Assembly (NCBI GenBank): GCA_945883805.1
Contig: CAMCYE010000015.1
Coordinates: 1 to 43,056 of the forward strand
Source: Victivallis vadensis
GTDB taxonomy: Bacteria; Verrucomicrobiota; Lentisphaeria; Victivallales; GWF2-50-93
Length of the DNA: 43,056 nt
Reading direction: 5' to 3'
Below are positions 1-6,968 of this stretch, piece after piece; position 1 is the stretch's first letter, and every line of letters starts with the position of its first letter. The notes under the pieces are model-generated. The model had not been told where the DNA came from, searched no databases, and was given only the letters and a program-made list of their open reading frames with translations. A program made the position numbers and the translations under genes.

Positions 1-17
1 GCAAGCACCTTTCGTAA
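1..17 (+). pseudogene. 3' end of a SWIB-domain gene (runs off the window)
   Basis: Codons 3-17 read K-H-L-S-stop. The 17 bases AAGCACCTTTCGTAAGA are identical to the end of the complete SWIB gene at 42580-42834. A second SWIB gene, or a fragment of one, therefore probably lies just upstream of the window. Only the last few codons are visible, so whether the upstream copy is intact cannot be judged. Confidence 0.5.
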
Positions 18-140
18 GAGGTAATTGCAAAACTCGCGTTTTGCGAGAAGTCAGAAGTCAGAATTAAATTTGAACTCAAATCTGGATTTAGGAAGACCTA
101 CGGGGACGAGGCCGTGAAATTCATAGAGGAAAACATGTAA
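18..140 (+). other. Degenerate coding tail with small hairpins
   Basis: In the frame that follows the SWIB-like stop, an open stretch ends in FRKTYGDEAVKFIEENM and a TAA at 138-140. It has no start codon or ribosome site of its own and may be the tail of a lost gene. Two tight inverted repeats lie inside it: CTCGC/GCGAG around a 5-nt loop (33-47), and ATTTGA/TCAAAT around AC (68-81), the latter overlapping AAATC/GATTT (78-89). Function is unknown. Confidence 0.25.
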
Positions 141-143
141 GAT

Positions 144-169
144 AAAAAAGGGGCCTGAGCCTCTTTTTT
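144..169 (+). terminator. Rho-independent terminator
   Basis: An A-tract and AGGGGC are followed by loop CTGA, then GCCTCT and a T-run. The A and T tracts pair, which could make it bidirectional. It closes the unit carrying the SWIB tail. Confidence 0.7.
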
Positions 170-449
170 AGCTTTTGGGCGGGAATGTGAACAATTGTTC
201 ATGTTTTAGGGAGCTGTTTTCTGATGGACATATTTCAACTTCTGGGCAAAGTTGTCCAGAAGTTCGGCAATATACTCGGCACTGCCGATTCCATCATCGT
301 GAAACAGAAATCGCCGCATAACAGCCAAGCGAAAAGAATCAACAAGTAAAAAAATACATGAATCGCATTTTGCATTGCGCAGGATGGGGAACAGAATATT
401 AAGATGGCGTTTCCGCAACTCGCAGAATTGTGGAAACTTATATGTTTGC

Positions 450-477
450 TTGACGGAAATCTTTCCGCATATATACT
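450..477 (+). promoter_or_regulatory. Sigma-70-type promoter for the secreted protein gene
   Basis: TTGACG (450-455) and TATACT (472-477) are 16 bp apart. The predicted start lies inside the AT-rich hairpin repeat at 461-516, so the mRNA of the gene at 624 would carry a leader of about 140 nt beginning in that hairpin. The region 170-449 upstream holds nothing I recognise. Confidence 0.5.
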
Positions 478-516
478 TTTCAGAAAATAATGAAATTATT
501 TATCTGGAAAACTATA
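461..516 (+). repeat. AT-rich palindromic intergenic repeat, copy 1
   Basis: The arms TATACTTTTCAGA (472-484) and TCTGGAAAACTATA (503-516) are inverted and enclose AATAAT/ATTATT, giving a long hairpin. A second copy, similar over about 56 bp and in the same orientation, lies at 35889-35945. Both copies are upstream of a plus-strand gene. Confidence 0.6.
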
Positions 517-623
517 GCAAATACGCATTATTGAATTTCCCATGTCATTTTATTGTGCCGGGAACACAGAATAAGCCAAACACTTTTTTCAGTCGACTTA
601 ATAAACAAAAGGAGAAATAAGAA

Positions 624-1115
624 ATGAAATTAAAAATGTTAATGGCCGCCGTAACAATGCTCACTGTAACCGGAGCCTATGCCCAATTCGGACTTGGGGA
701 CGTAGTCGGGTTCGCGAAGGATTCAAAAAACGTTGCAAAAAAGGAAGACGTGAAAAAAGATGATGCGAAAACCGCCGGAGCAAGCCCTGCCCTGCCCTTT
801 GGTGTGAAACTGGGCGGACAGCAGGCCGCCGCAAAAGGCGATGCGAGTTTCGCAACTGTTGAACAGGCCGTTGCGGACAATGCCGAACTCGAGGCGACGG
901 TGGAAAATCCCGAGATGGTGATCATCAACGTATTCCCTTCGGATGACAACGGAAAAGTGAAGGAAGGCGTTACCGCAATCATAATAATGTTCCAGAAGTC
1001 AAACAAAGGAACAATTGCCCAGACGATTGACAAGAAGAAGATTCCCGCAGGCACATACCTGATGAACATCGTCGCCGGAGACAAGACCTCCAGGGTTGTA
1101 TTCAAAATAAAATAA
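624..1115 (+). CDS. Small secreted protein of unknown function
   Basis: A 163-aa protein with a clear signal peptide (about residues 1-20, ending AYA-Q), so it is exported. A Lys/Asp-rich linker (35-50) and an Ala-rich segment precede a C-terminal domain (about 95-163) with alternating hydrophobic residues, probably beta-structured. The last 25 residues (IPAGTYLMNIV, then RVVFKI) superficially resemble type IX sorting tails, but no secretion genes nearby support that reading. The start is fixed by AAAGGAG 10 bases upstream. It is monocistronic, between the promoter at 450 and a hairpin at 1135. I do not recognise the family. Confidence 0.75.
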   Translation: MKLKMLMAAVTMLTVTGAYAQFGLGDVVGFAKDSKNVAKKEDVKKDDAKTAGASPALPFGVKLGGQQAAAKGDASFATVEQAVADNAELEATVENPEMVIINVFPSDDNGKVKEGVTAIIIMFQKSNKGTIAQTIDKKKIPAGTYLMNIVAGDKTSRVVFKIK

Positions 1116-1134
1116 TTTGCCGAAACGATTCTTA

Positions 1135-1166
1135 AAAGGCGGTGCGTTTTACAATGTGCCGCCTTT
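1135..1166 (+). terminator. Terminator-like hairpin after the secreted protein gene
   Basis: AAAGGCGG (1135-1142) pairs perfectly with CCGCCTTT (1159-1166) across a 16-nt loop. The following T-run is poor, so termination strength is uncertain. Confidence 0.5.
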
Positions 1167-1170
1167 CTCA

Positions 1171-1423
1171 TGGACAGCCAATGGCTTTCAGCGTAAGTGG
1201 CCCTGTCGGTCTTGGACATATCAATATTTCCCAGCTTATAACCGGTGTATAAAATGCCTTCCGGAGTATTTATGCGCAGGGAAATAGGACGGGTGCCATC
1301 ACGAAGAAGTGTTTTCCCTGACATAATCCTGCCAAGGCCAAGCCATACTCCTTTTTTCAACACCATTTCAATGGTGCAGCCATTCTTAAATTTAATGGTC
1401 TGTATCTGCTGTTTATCGATCAA
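1171..1423 (-). pseudogene. 5' remnant of an unknown gene (truncated)
   Basis: A TTG start at 1423 preceded by a very strong AGGAGGAGAG opens a frame reading MIDKQQIQTIKFKNG, then about 65 further plausible residues including GVWLGLGRIMSGKTLLRDG and INTPEGILYTGYKLG. The frame then runs antisense into the hairpin and coding region of the secreted gene, where it is certainly a shadow. I read this as the first 80 or so codons of a larger gene whose remainder was deleted. It lies 40 bp downstream of the gene at 1464-2279 on the same strand, so the two were probably co-transcribed. The exact break, put near 1171, cannot be fixed without a homologue. Confidence 0.45.
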
Positions 1424-1463
1424 TCTCTCCTCCTCTAAAAAAGGTCATGTTAATTAGTATCCC

Positions 1464-2279
1464 TCAAAAATATTTGGAGTAAATGTGCTTCCTGAGAGAA
1501 GATATTGAACACCATGATTTTCGAAGGGCATAAGGCATTTTGCCTGTCTGGCGGAACTTCGCACCCAGATTGTGGTTGAAAGTCCGTCGTGAAGTGAGGA
1601 ACTGCCCCCAGAAACCGTAGTGCCAGCAGATGTCCTCATTTGGCTGGCTCATGTTTTCAGCCCATTCATCCGGGAAAAGTTCCAGCCATTTTGGGTGTGA
1701 GTTGAGCCAGGTGCCAGTTTCAATTTCGGTGACGCCAAACTTGGCTGTGCACTGGGTTGTCAGTACAAGAAGACAGGCCGGCAGATAAAGCCTGTCGTCA
1801 AACAGCGAGCCGGGATAACAAGCATTCGCAATATGGATGCTTATCCTGTTGGGATTGTTTTTTTGAGGTGCCAAATCGTAGCGCAGGCTTCCGCACTGGT
1901 ATCCGGCCGCCTGAGAGACATCAGGATGTTCCATGATGTCCCTGTCAACCCTTCCAACCCAATACGGTTTCAGAAGACTGACGCAGATTTCCTCAAAGCG
2001 GGAGGAGTCTGAATCGTCCTTTGTTTGATTGTGTACTTCCAAAAGCTTATGAAGCATTTCAAGCCATGCTTCAGGATATCCGATCAAGGATCCATCCGGA
2101 CCCCCTGGAAAGAAAGTTGTCTTTCTCCAAATGTCAGTGCGGTTCCGGAGAATTGATTCGAACGCCTCGTCAGGATGCGTTTTTCTCCATTCACGTGCAA
2201 ACCAGAGCATCAGCCTGGAGCTCGACTCAAGGTAGTCAAGATGCTCATCTTTTGTTATCTCCACAGGTTTTGCTTTCAA
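1464..2279 (-). CDS. Conserved-looking protein of unknown function
   Basis: A 271-aa soluble protein with no signal peptide or membrane segment. It starts at TTG (2279) behind GGGAGAG. It is rich in Trp, Tyr and His, with blocks such as ANACYPGSLFDD, HPKWLELFPDEW and ICWHYGFWGQFLTSRR. The well-spaced aromatic and acidic residues suggest a real folded enzyme or binding protein, but I recognise no family. It is followed by a truncated gene on the same strand. Upstream lie only gene remnants, so its promoter should fall within about 2280-2334, where no clear boxes are visible. Confidence 0.65.
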   Translation of the reverse strand: MKAKPVEITKDEHLDYLESSSRLMLWFAREWRKTHPDEAFESILRNRTDIWRKTTFFPGGPDGSLIGYPEAWLEMLHKLLEVHNQTKDDSDSSRFEEICVSLLKPYWVGRVDRDIMEHPDVSQAAGYQCGSLRYDLAPQKNNPNRISIHIANACYPGSLFDDRLYLPACLLVLTTQCTAKFGVTEIETGTWLNSHPKWLELFPDEWAENMSQPNEDICWHYGFWGQFLTSRRTFNHNLGAKFRQTGKMPYALRKSWCSISSLRKHIYSKYF

Positions 2280-2334
2280 TCTGAACTCTCCCGGTTTTCT
2301 GTTATTTAGAGCCTGCTTTAAAAAATAAATAAAA

Positions 2335-2574
2335 CTAAAGGCCTCTCAATATTGATCCTGTATCCGGATAAAGCACGGTCTTGAACCCCTCGGCATGCCT
2401 GTACCCAGATTCTTTTCCATGCATAACCGATTTTCCAAGAAAATCCTGAGCGATCTTGTCCTCAACATTCTGACAGGCATGGCAACGAATCAGCTCCATC
2501 TTACTGTCAATCACCTTTGTAATATCAACATAGAAGTCCGCAGGACTATCACACCCCGCGAACACGACCAGCAC
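2335..2574 (-). pseudogene. C-terminal remnant of a PIG-L/LmbE-like deacetylase
   Basis: The frame reads ADFYVDITKVIDSKMELIRC, then HACQ, FLGKSV and SGYRHAEGF. This matches the usual end of PIG-L/LmbE family N-acetyl-sugar deacetylases (a VDIT..I..K....H.SQ block, then an R/K-x-G-x-x-AEAF block). The N-terminal AHPDD metal site is absent and there is no ribosome site, so only about 75 of some 230 residues survive. Just upstream, 2593-2763 on the same strand holds another open fragment (FVNIVFGNEDTMVGCESRQV onward, ending TGA at 2593-2595) in a different frame. It may be an earlier part of the same gene or a different one. The family call is by motif memory only. Confidence 0.5.
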
Positions 2575-2761
2575 ATAAGTTGCAGTCGTGTTTCATATTC
2601 CTGCAGCCTCACCATCATCCCGCCACAGGTCATGGCTTTTTTCGAGTTGATCAATTAGCTTCTTGACATTGATGCTCTGCCGCAGTTTGAACAGTAATTT
2701 CACTTGGCGTGATTCACATCCGACCATGGTGTCTTCATTGCCGAATACTATATTCACAAAC

Positions 2762-2831
2762 TTTGAAGTTCCTTAACGTGGACTTAACCGGCTTCGCCGG
2801 GACTTCAAATACAACAATCCGGATCCGGATT
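2762..2831. repeat. Palindrome cluster (nested hairpins)
   Basis: TTTGAAGT (2762-2769) pairs perfectly with ACTTCAAA (2802-2809) and encloses CCGGC-TTC-GCCGG (2788-2800). Six bases further on lies the perfect 16-bp palindrome AATCCGGATCCGGATT (2816-2831), which overlaps the stop codon of the URO-D-like gene. The cluster separates that gene from the degraded fragments at 2335-2763. It could act as a terminator but lacks a T-run, and resembles the larger clusters near 39.6 and 40.7 kb. Confidence 0.6.
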
Positions 2832-3897
2832 ATTTGAGGAAAGCCAAACGCAGGGCGTTCAGCAATGCTTTTCCTGATGCAACATCCGGAGCGTCTGCCT
2901 GTAGAATGATATTTCGCTTTTGCGGTAATTCGCCTTTTAGCAGCTCTTGACAGGCTTTTGAATCGCGTCCGCCGATTGGTATGAATGGGACTTTTGCGGC
3001 AGGAATCTCTTTGCAGACGTCCAGCGGGTCAGATTCATAGGGTACAACAACATCGTAGCCGCTGATATTTTCCAATGTGAAAAATGTTTGCACCATCTCG
3101 CGGCTGTTCCCGCAGTAGTGTATCCTGCCGCCTCCAATTTCATCAAAAAAGCGTTTGTCGTGCTTCATTACATGGTCAACATAAAATTCAGGTGACAGTA
3201 ACTGCATGGTGCAATTGCTGATTCTGGCCGTGCCCGCCCACATGCACCCCCAATCATAGAAATATTGAGTGTCGCTGCTGATTTTGCTTTTCACTAAACG
3301 CGTGATTTTGATCATGAACTCTGTGACATTCGCAAGCAGTGCATCCAAGGCCTCGGGATTGTCGAAGAAATCCATGAATATGTCATTTCCGCGAACAAGG
3401 TGTGCCGTATTGAAAGTGCTTTGTATATCAGGATGCTGAATTTCAATGCCCTTTGGCAGAACATTGAGCCACATGTCTGTCCATTCATGGAGTTTGCCGT
3501 ACCATCCTGCATCGGTGTCCGGCACTTTCAAATCATATGCGTCCTCAATGCGCTTCAGCACATGGCTGGCCGCCGCAGGCAATGAGTTCGGGGGGAAGTA
3601 AATGTCACATCCATATGCCGCCGCAGGCTGGGGGGTTCCGAATTGAACCCTGATGCTCGGAACTCGGTCGTCGCCTATTTCAAAATGCGGACGCAATGCG
3701 TCAAGTTCAGACCGCAGCATCACCATCGGATCGGCAAGACGCTCTTCCCAGCACGGCAGTCCGACAGGCGTGTTGATTATGATCATAGGCTGGCAGTCTT
3801 CAGGAGTTTCATAGAGTTTCCGGTATCGGCACCGCAGGTCATTGAAGTGATTTAGCAATCCGTCATCCACTTTCAGATATTCTTTCATCTGTTCCAT
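2830..3897 (-). CDS. Uroporphyrinogen decarboxylase (URO-D)-like protein
   Basis: A 355-aa protein of the URO-D/MtaA/CmuA superfamily, a TIM-barrel family that includes haem-pathway decarboxylases and zinc-dependent methyltransferases. The C-terminal GGGRIHYCGNSREM carries the H-x-C-G signature at the position of the Zn-binding His/Cys of MtaA-type methyltransferases, which argues against a haem-synthesis role. PMIIINTPVGLP near residue 40 and GCDIYFPPNSLP near 95 fit the barrel N-terminus. It is divergent from the AraC-type gene at 4003 across 105 bp, a usual regulator-target arrangement. The substrate is unknown. Two further paralogues are at 6969 and 26260. Confidence 0.8.
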   Translation of the reverse strand: MEQMKEYLKVDDGLLNHFNDLRCRYRKLYETPEDCQPMIIINTPVGLPCWEERLADPMVMLRSELDALRPHFEIGDDRVPSIRVQFGTPQPAAAYGCDIYFPPNSLPAAASHVLKRIEDAYDLKVPDTDAGWYGKLHEWTDMWLNVLPKGIEIQHPDIQSTFNTAHLVRGNDIFMDFFDNPEALDALLANVTEFMIKITRLVKSKISSDTQYFYDWGCMWAGTARISNCTMQLLSPEFYVDHVMKHDKRFFDEIGGGRIHYCGNSREMVQTFFTLENISGYDVVVPYESDPLDVCKEIPAAKVPFIPIGGRDSKACQELLKGELPQKRNIILQADAPDVASGKALLNALRLAFLK

Positions 3898-4002
3898 AAT
3901 TAAAAAGCCTCATTTTATAATATATGCTTAAATTATCTTGCATTAATTATATATGTAATGTTATCTTATTTAAATGGACTGAAAAATTATTATTTGTAAT
4001 AT
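3898..4002. promoter_or_regulatory. Divergent promoter region
   Basis: A 105-bp, very AT-rich gap between the URO-D-like (-) and AraC-type (+) genes. TTGCAT (3938-3943) and TTATCT (3961-3966), 17 bp apart, could serve the regulator. CATTA/TAATG flank an AT core in between. It contains no copy of the TTGTATTGTATT motif used elsewhere. Confidence 0.35.
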
Positions 4003-4809
4003 ATGACTATTATGGCGGATTTTTTTGACATCAAGTTTCTCCATTGGGATCATGTTGCTGACTGCAAAGCCTGGATCAGTAAATGCTTTGATTATTATGT
4101 TCTGGATTTTGCGGTCGCGGGGACGCTTAACTTCAGTATGGGTAACTCAAGGCCATCAACCATTGTTGGCCCAGTGGCGTGGCTGACTTATCCGGGGCCG
4201 CATTTTCAATTCGGCAAAAGAAGCGGCGAGTCGGGGGGATGGGAGCATCGCTATGTGGCCTTTAATGGGGAGTTTGCGGATGAAATGATTAAGAGGGGCA
4301 TCTTTAAACGGGAATCCCCGGTCATACCGATCAGCAATCCTGACCGTTTCAAAATTGCATTTGATGAGTTGCTCAGATACCTGGATTCTCCTGAATGGGG
4401 GATGGACAGGGGGGCAAATATGCTTGAAGGGCTCCTACTACAATTGTATGAACAGAAACAAAGGTCTCAGTTCGAGCAGATGGATGCCAGGATAAGGAGT
4501 CTGGTGTTTAAAATCCGTCAGAATCCGGAGGTAAATTGGAATTTCAGGAATGAAGCGAAAAAAATGTTGCTTTCATCTTCTCACTTCCGCAAATTGTTTC
4601 ATGCCGGAATGAATCAGTCTCCGACACTTTTTTTAATTGGCGCAAGAATGGAGTCGGCAGCCAAAATGCTTAAAGACACGTTGCTGACTATAGCCGAAAT
4701 TGCTGAGCGTTGCGGTTATAAAGATATTTATTATTTCAGCAAATCTTTTAAAAAACACCATTCGATCAGTCCAGGCAGATACCGGAGGCAATCGTTGATT
4801 TTTCATTGA
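4003..4809 (+). CDS. AraC-family transcriptional regulator
   Basis: A 268-aa protein. The C-terminal 90 residues form a two-helix-turn-helix AraC domain: helix-turn-helix 1 near MLLSSSHFRKLFHAG, and the second with TIAEIAERCGYKDIYYFSKS followed by FKKHHSISPGRYRR, the typical AraC end. The N-terminal 150 residues look like a cupin-type sensor (FAVAGTLNFSMGN, GPVAWLTYPGPHFQF), expected to bind a sugar. The start is either ATG 4003 or ATG 4012, and neither has a good ribosome site. It is transcribed away from the URO-D-like gene at 2830-3897, its likely target. It is not linked to the GntR motif sites. Confidence 0.9.
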   Translation: MTIMADFFDIKFLHWDHVADCKAWISKCFDYYVLDFAVAGTLNFSMGNSRPSTIVGPVAWLTYPGPHFQFGKRSGESGGWEHRYVAFNGEFADEMIKRGIFKRESPVIPISNPDRFKIAFDELLRYLDSPEWGMDRGANMLEGLLLQLYEQKQRSQFEQMDARIRSLVFKIRQNPEVNWNFRNEAKKMLLSSSHFRKLFHAGMNQSPTLFLIGARMESAAKMLKDTLLTIAEIAERCGYKDIYYFSKSFKKHHSISPGRYRRQSLIFH

Positions 4810-4834
4810 GTCTTCCTGAATTCTTATCCATGTC

Positions 4835-4857
4835 CATATTTATGAAATGTAAATATG
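4835..4857 (+). other. Hairpin downstream of the araC-like gene
   Basis: CATATTTA and TAAATATG pair perfectly around a 7-nt loop, 25 bp after the stop codon. It is AT-only in the stem, so at best a weak terminator. Confidence 0.35.
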
Positions 4858-4898
4858 ATGGTATCATTTATAGTTTTTAGCAGTCAACATTACACCCA

Positions 4899-5243
4899 TT
4901 ATGATTTGCGATTGGCGACACGTAGTCCGATCCGGTTCTCCCCTACGTTGATGTGTTCCGGAAGAATCCTGAAAACAAGAAGGAGCAATTTCTGATCCGG
5001 ATCCTTGCCATATGCCCACTTGGCCGGCATTTGAGAGGGAAGCGGTTTTGGCGAAAAAATTTGCGGATCCTTCAGTGTTTCACACTACCGCCCCATGGCT
5101 ACGTTGTCATCAATCACTGTGAAAGTACGGTCTCGCCGGTTGACGCCGGTGGGCGCATTGGCTACAGTTGCCGGAAGGTTCTTGAGCAGCACCGGCTCCA
5201 CGTTCTCGTCACGGTAGTGGCGAATACTGCGACGACCCCGCAT
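4899..5243 (-). pseudogene. Nitroreductase-like N-terminus joined to an unknown C-terminus, with in-frame TAG
   Basis: On the minus strand from ATG 5243 the frame reads MRGRRSIRHYRDENVEP, then NLPATVANAPTGVNRRD and FTVIDDNVAMGR. This is the FMN-binding N-terminus of nitroreductase-family proteins (RRSiRxYxdexV, then APTGvN). An amber codon follows at 5085-5087. The same frame then continues for 61 residues (from CETLKDPQIF to INVGENRIGLRVANRKS) to TAA at 4899-4901. That second part does not look like nitroreductase and resembles the beta-strand end of another protein. The upstream frame is closed within 15 bp, so any N-terminal ferredoxin domain is missing. I read it as a scar of two deleted genes. 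No gene is visible between 5404 and 5657. Confidence 0.5.
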
Positions 5244-5657
5244 GAGGGCTGTCAGCCTTTCCGATTACGAATTCGTCGTATTGGCTGATAAAAATAATTT
5301 TCAGGTGATCATAGACCGCAAAAAGGAACTGGAGGCCCGCCCTCGTATTCTTGAACGATATCAGATATCCTCCGACAAGTCACCGGACCTGAAGGGTAAT
5401 TGATCATAGGTCGAAACAGTAAACATGGAGTGAATAGTTAATTTTTTCTGAAAGTGTGCGCCCTTCCGGGGAAACACAGGAAGGATGTTTATTCGCCTTG
5501 GGCGGTGCCGAAGGAGACAAGAGCCTGTCCTATTTGCAAACAAATAAAAGATGGTAAATATGTTGAATTGCAATGACCACGATAGAACAAGATTCTCATG
5601 CACGGAAACCAATTTACTTTAACGGGAACTTGAAAAAAATAAAAGGCACGGCACATT

Positions 5658-5708
5658 CTGTATTGTATTTTTTTGTTTAATACATAAATACAATAATGCA
5701 AATACAAT
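5658..5708 (+). promoter_or_regulatory. Putative GntR-type operator, site 1
   Basis: CTGTATTGTATT (5658-5669) matches the locus motif at 11 of 12 positions. It is followed by two inverted half-sites AATACAAT (5687-5694 and 5701-5708), ending 18 bp before the GTG start of the Gfo/Idh gene. This placement suits repression of the 5727-8899 operon. Confidence 0.6.
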
Positions 5709-5726
5709 TAACAAGGGAGAATAATT

Positions 5727-6941
5727 GTGCGGAAAAAATACCGGATCGGTGTCATTGGCGCAGGTGCCAGAGGAGAATCATTCGCGCGTCAACTATTTGC
5801 TGGAACGAAAAGTGCCGAACTTTTTGCCGTGTGCGACAAGGATGCGGTGCGGCTTGGAGAATTCATGGTTTTTTGCGGGATGAAAGGGGTTCGGACATTC
5901 ACGGATCCCGTCGACTTCTTCGCTGCGCCTGAGATGGATGGAGTAATAATCACAACCCCTGATTTCACTCATCGCGATGTCGCCATACAGGCCATGCGCG
6001 CAGGGAAACATATCTACTTGGAAAAACCTATAGCTCCCACCACGGCCCAGTGCCGCGAAATTATCCGTTGTCAGAAGGAAACAGGCATGACCGCGTTTGT
6101 GGGTTTCAATATGCGGGCAATGAAATTGTATGAGCGCGCCAAGGAACTCCTGTGCGGCAACCCGTTGGGACAGATTGTTCATATCGAAGGCTTGGAACAG
6201 TTGTCCAAGGAGCACAGTGCCTCGTTCATGCGCCGTTTTCACCGAAGACGTGCGAATACCGGCGGCATTCTGAACCATAAATGCTCCCATGACCTCGACA
6301 TCATGCAGTGGTTCATCGGGCATGAACACAAGCTGGTAAAAGTTGGCAGTCTGGGTGGAACAAATGTTTTCATCTCTCAGAAAGCACCTGCCAAATACTG
6401 TAGCGAATGCCCGTCGGCAACCTATGCGGCATGCCCATATAAGGACGTACCCGGATTTGTCTTCCCGGTTCGTAATTCCGATCGTCCCCTGCATCATCCG
6501 GATCGCATCACATATGGCGGCGATCTTTGCGTCTACAATGAAGACAAGGACATCTTTGATAACCAGACCGTGATAATGGAATGGGATCATGGCGTCCGCG
6601 GTAATTTCAATCTGCAGCTCTTTCAGGCATACGGCCGCCGTGAAACTAGGATCTGGGGTGAGAAAGGTTTCATGCAACTGATTCCGGAAGAGCAAAAAAT
6701 CCGCCTGATTAGGTCTTCGGACGGAGAATGCACTGAGACCGTCGTAGTCAGCGAAAAAGGCGGGCACGGTGGCAGTGATCCCAAGATGCTCAATCGTTTT
6801 GTCCAAGCGTTGGAGACTGGGAATCCGGGCGACTCTTCGCTTGCGGAAGGCATGGCGGCAACCTTACTCGCGGAAAAAGCCGAACAATCCGTTCTCACCG
6901 GGCAGTTCATGTCAGTGGATACGGCGGAGTATAATGCATAA
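5727..6941 (+). CDS. Gfo/Idh/MocA-family oxidoreductase
   Basis: A 404-aa NAD(P)-dependent sugar dehydrogenase-type protein. The Rossmann motif GAGARG is at 11-16, the EKP signature at 99-101, and the catalytic set NHKCSHDLD near 184-191 (Lys, His and Asp in place). The likely reaction is oxidation or reduction of a ring hydroxyl of a free sugar or inositol. An unusual Cys-rich stretch, KYCSECPSATYAACPYKD (C225, C228, C236), sits in the substrate domain and could bind metal. It starts at GTG behind AAGGGAGA 6 bases away. It is the first gene of an operon with the URO-D-like gene (27-bp gap) and the isomerase, under operator site 1. Confidence 0.9.
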   Translation: MRKKYRIGVIGAGARGESFARQLFAGTKSAELFAVCDKDAVRLGEFMVFCGMKGVRTFTDPVDFFAAPEMDGVIITTPDFTHRDVAIQAMRAGKHIYLEKPIAPTTAQCREIIRCQKETGMTAFVGFNMRAMKLYERAKELLCGNPLGQIVHIEGLEQLSKEHSASFMRRFHRRRANTGGILNHKCSHDLDIMQWFIGHEHKLVKVGSLGGTNVFISQKAPAKYCSECPSATYAACPYKDVPGFVFPVRNSDRPLHHPDRITYGGDLCVYNEDKDIFDNQTVIMEWDHGVRGNFNLQLFQAYGRRETRIWGEKGFMQLIPEEQKIRLIRSSDGECTETVVVSEKGGHGGSDPKMLNRFVQALETGNPGDSSLAEGMAATLLAEKAEQSVLTGQFMSVDTAEYNA

Positions 6942-6968
6942 ATAACTATCTTTGGAAGAAGCTTACTT

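Noticed and set aside
624..1115. Type IX secretion substrate
   Set aside because: The C-terminus is only loosely similar to sorting tails and nothing else in the window supports that system.
677..1170. Long minus-strand frame across the secreted protein gene
   Set aside because: It is antisense to a gene with signal peptide, promoter and ribosome site. Only its first 80 codons beyond that gene (1171-1423) look real.
2830..3897. HemE (haem biosynthesis) for the URO-D-like genes
   Set aside because: Three divergent copies sit in sugar loci, H-x-C-G metal motifs occur in two, and no haem-pathway neighbours are present.
5242..5403. 53-codon plus-strand ORF (MRAVSLSDYEFVVLADKNNF...)
   Set aside because: No ribosome site or recognisable family. 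It overlaps the start of the nitroreductase remnant on the other strand, and lies in decayed DNA.
5793..6806. 337-codon minus-strand frame inside the Gfo/Idh gene
   Set aside because: It is a shadow of a well-supported oxidoreductase; no family motifs and no ribosome site.
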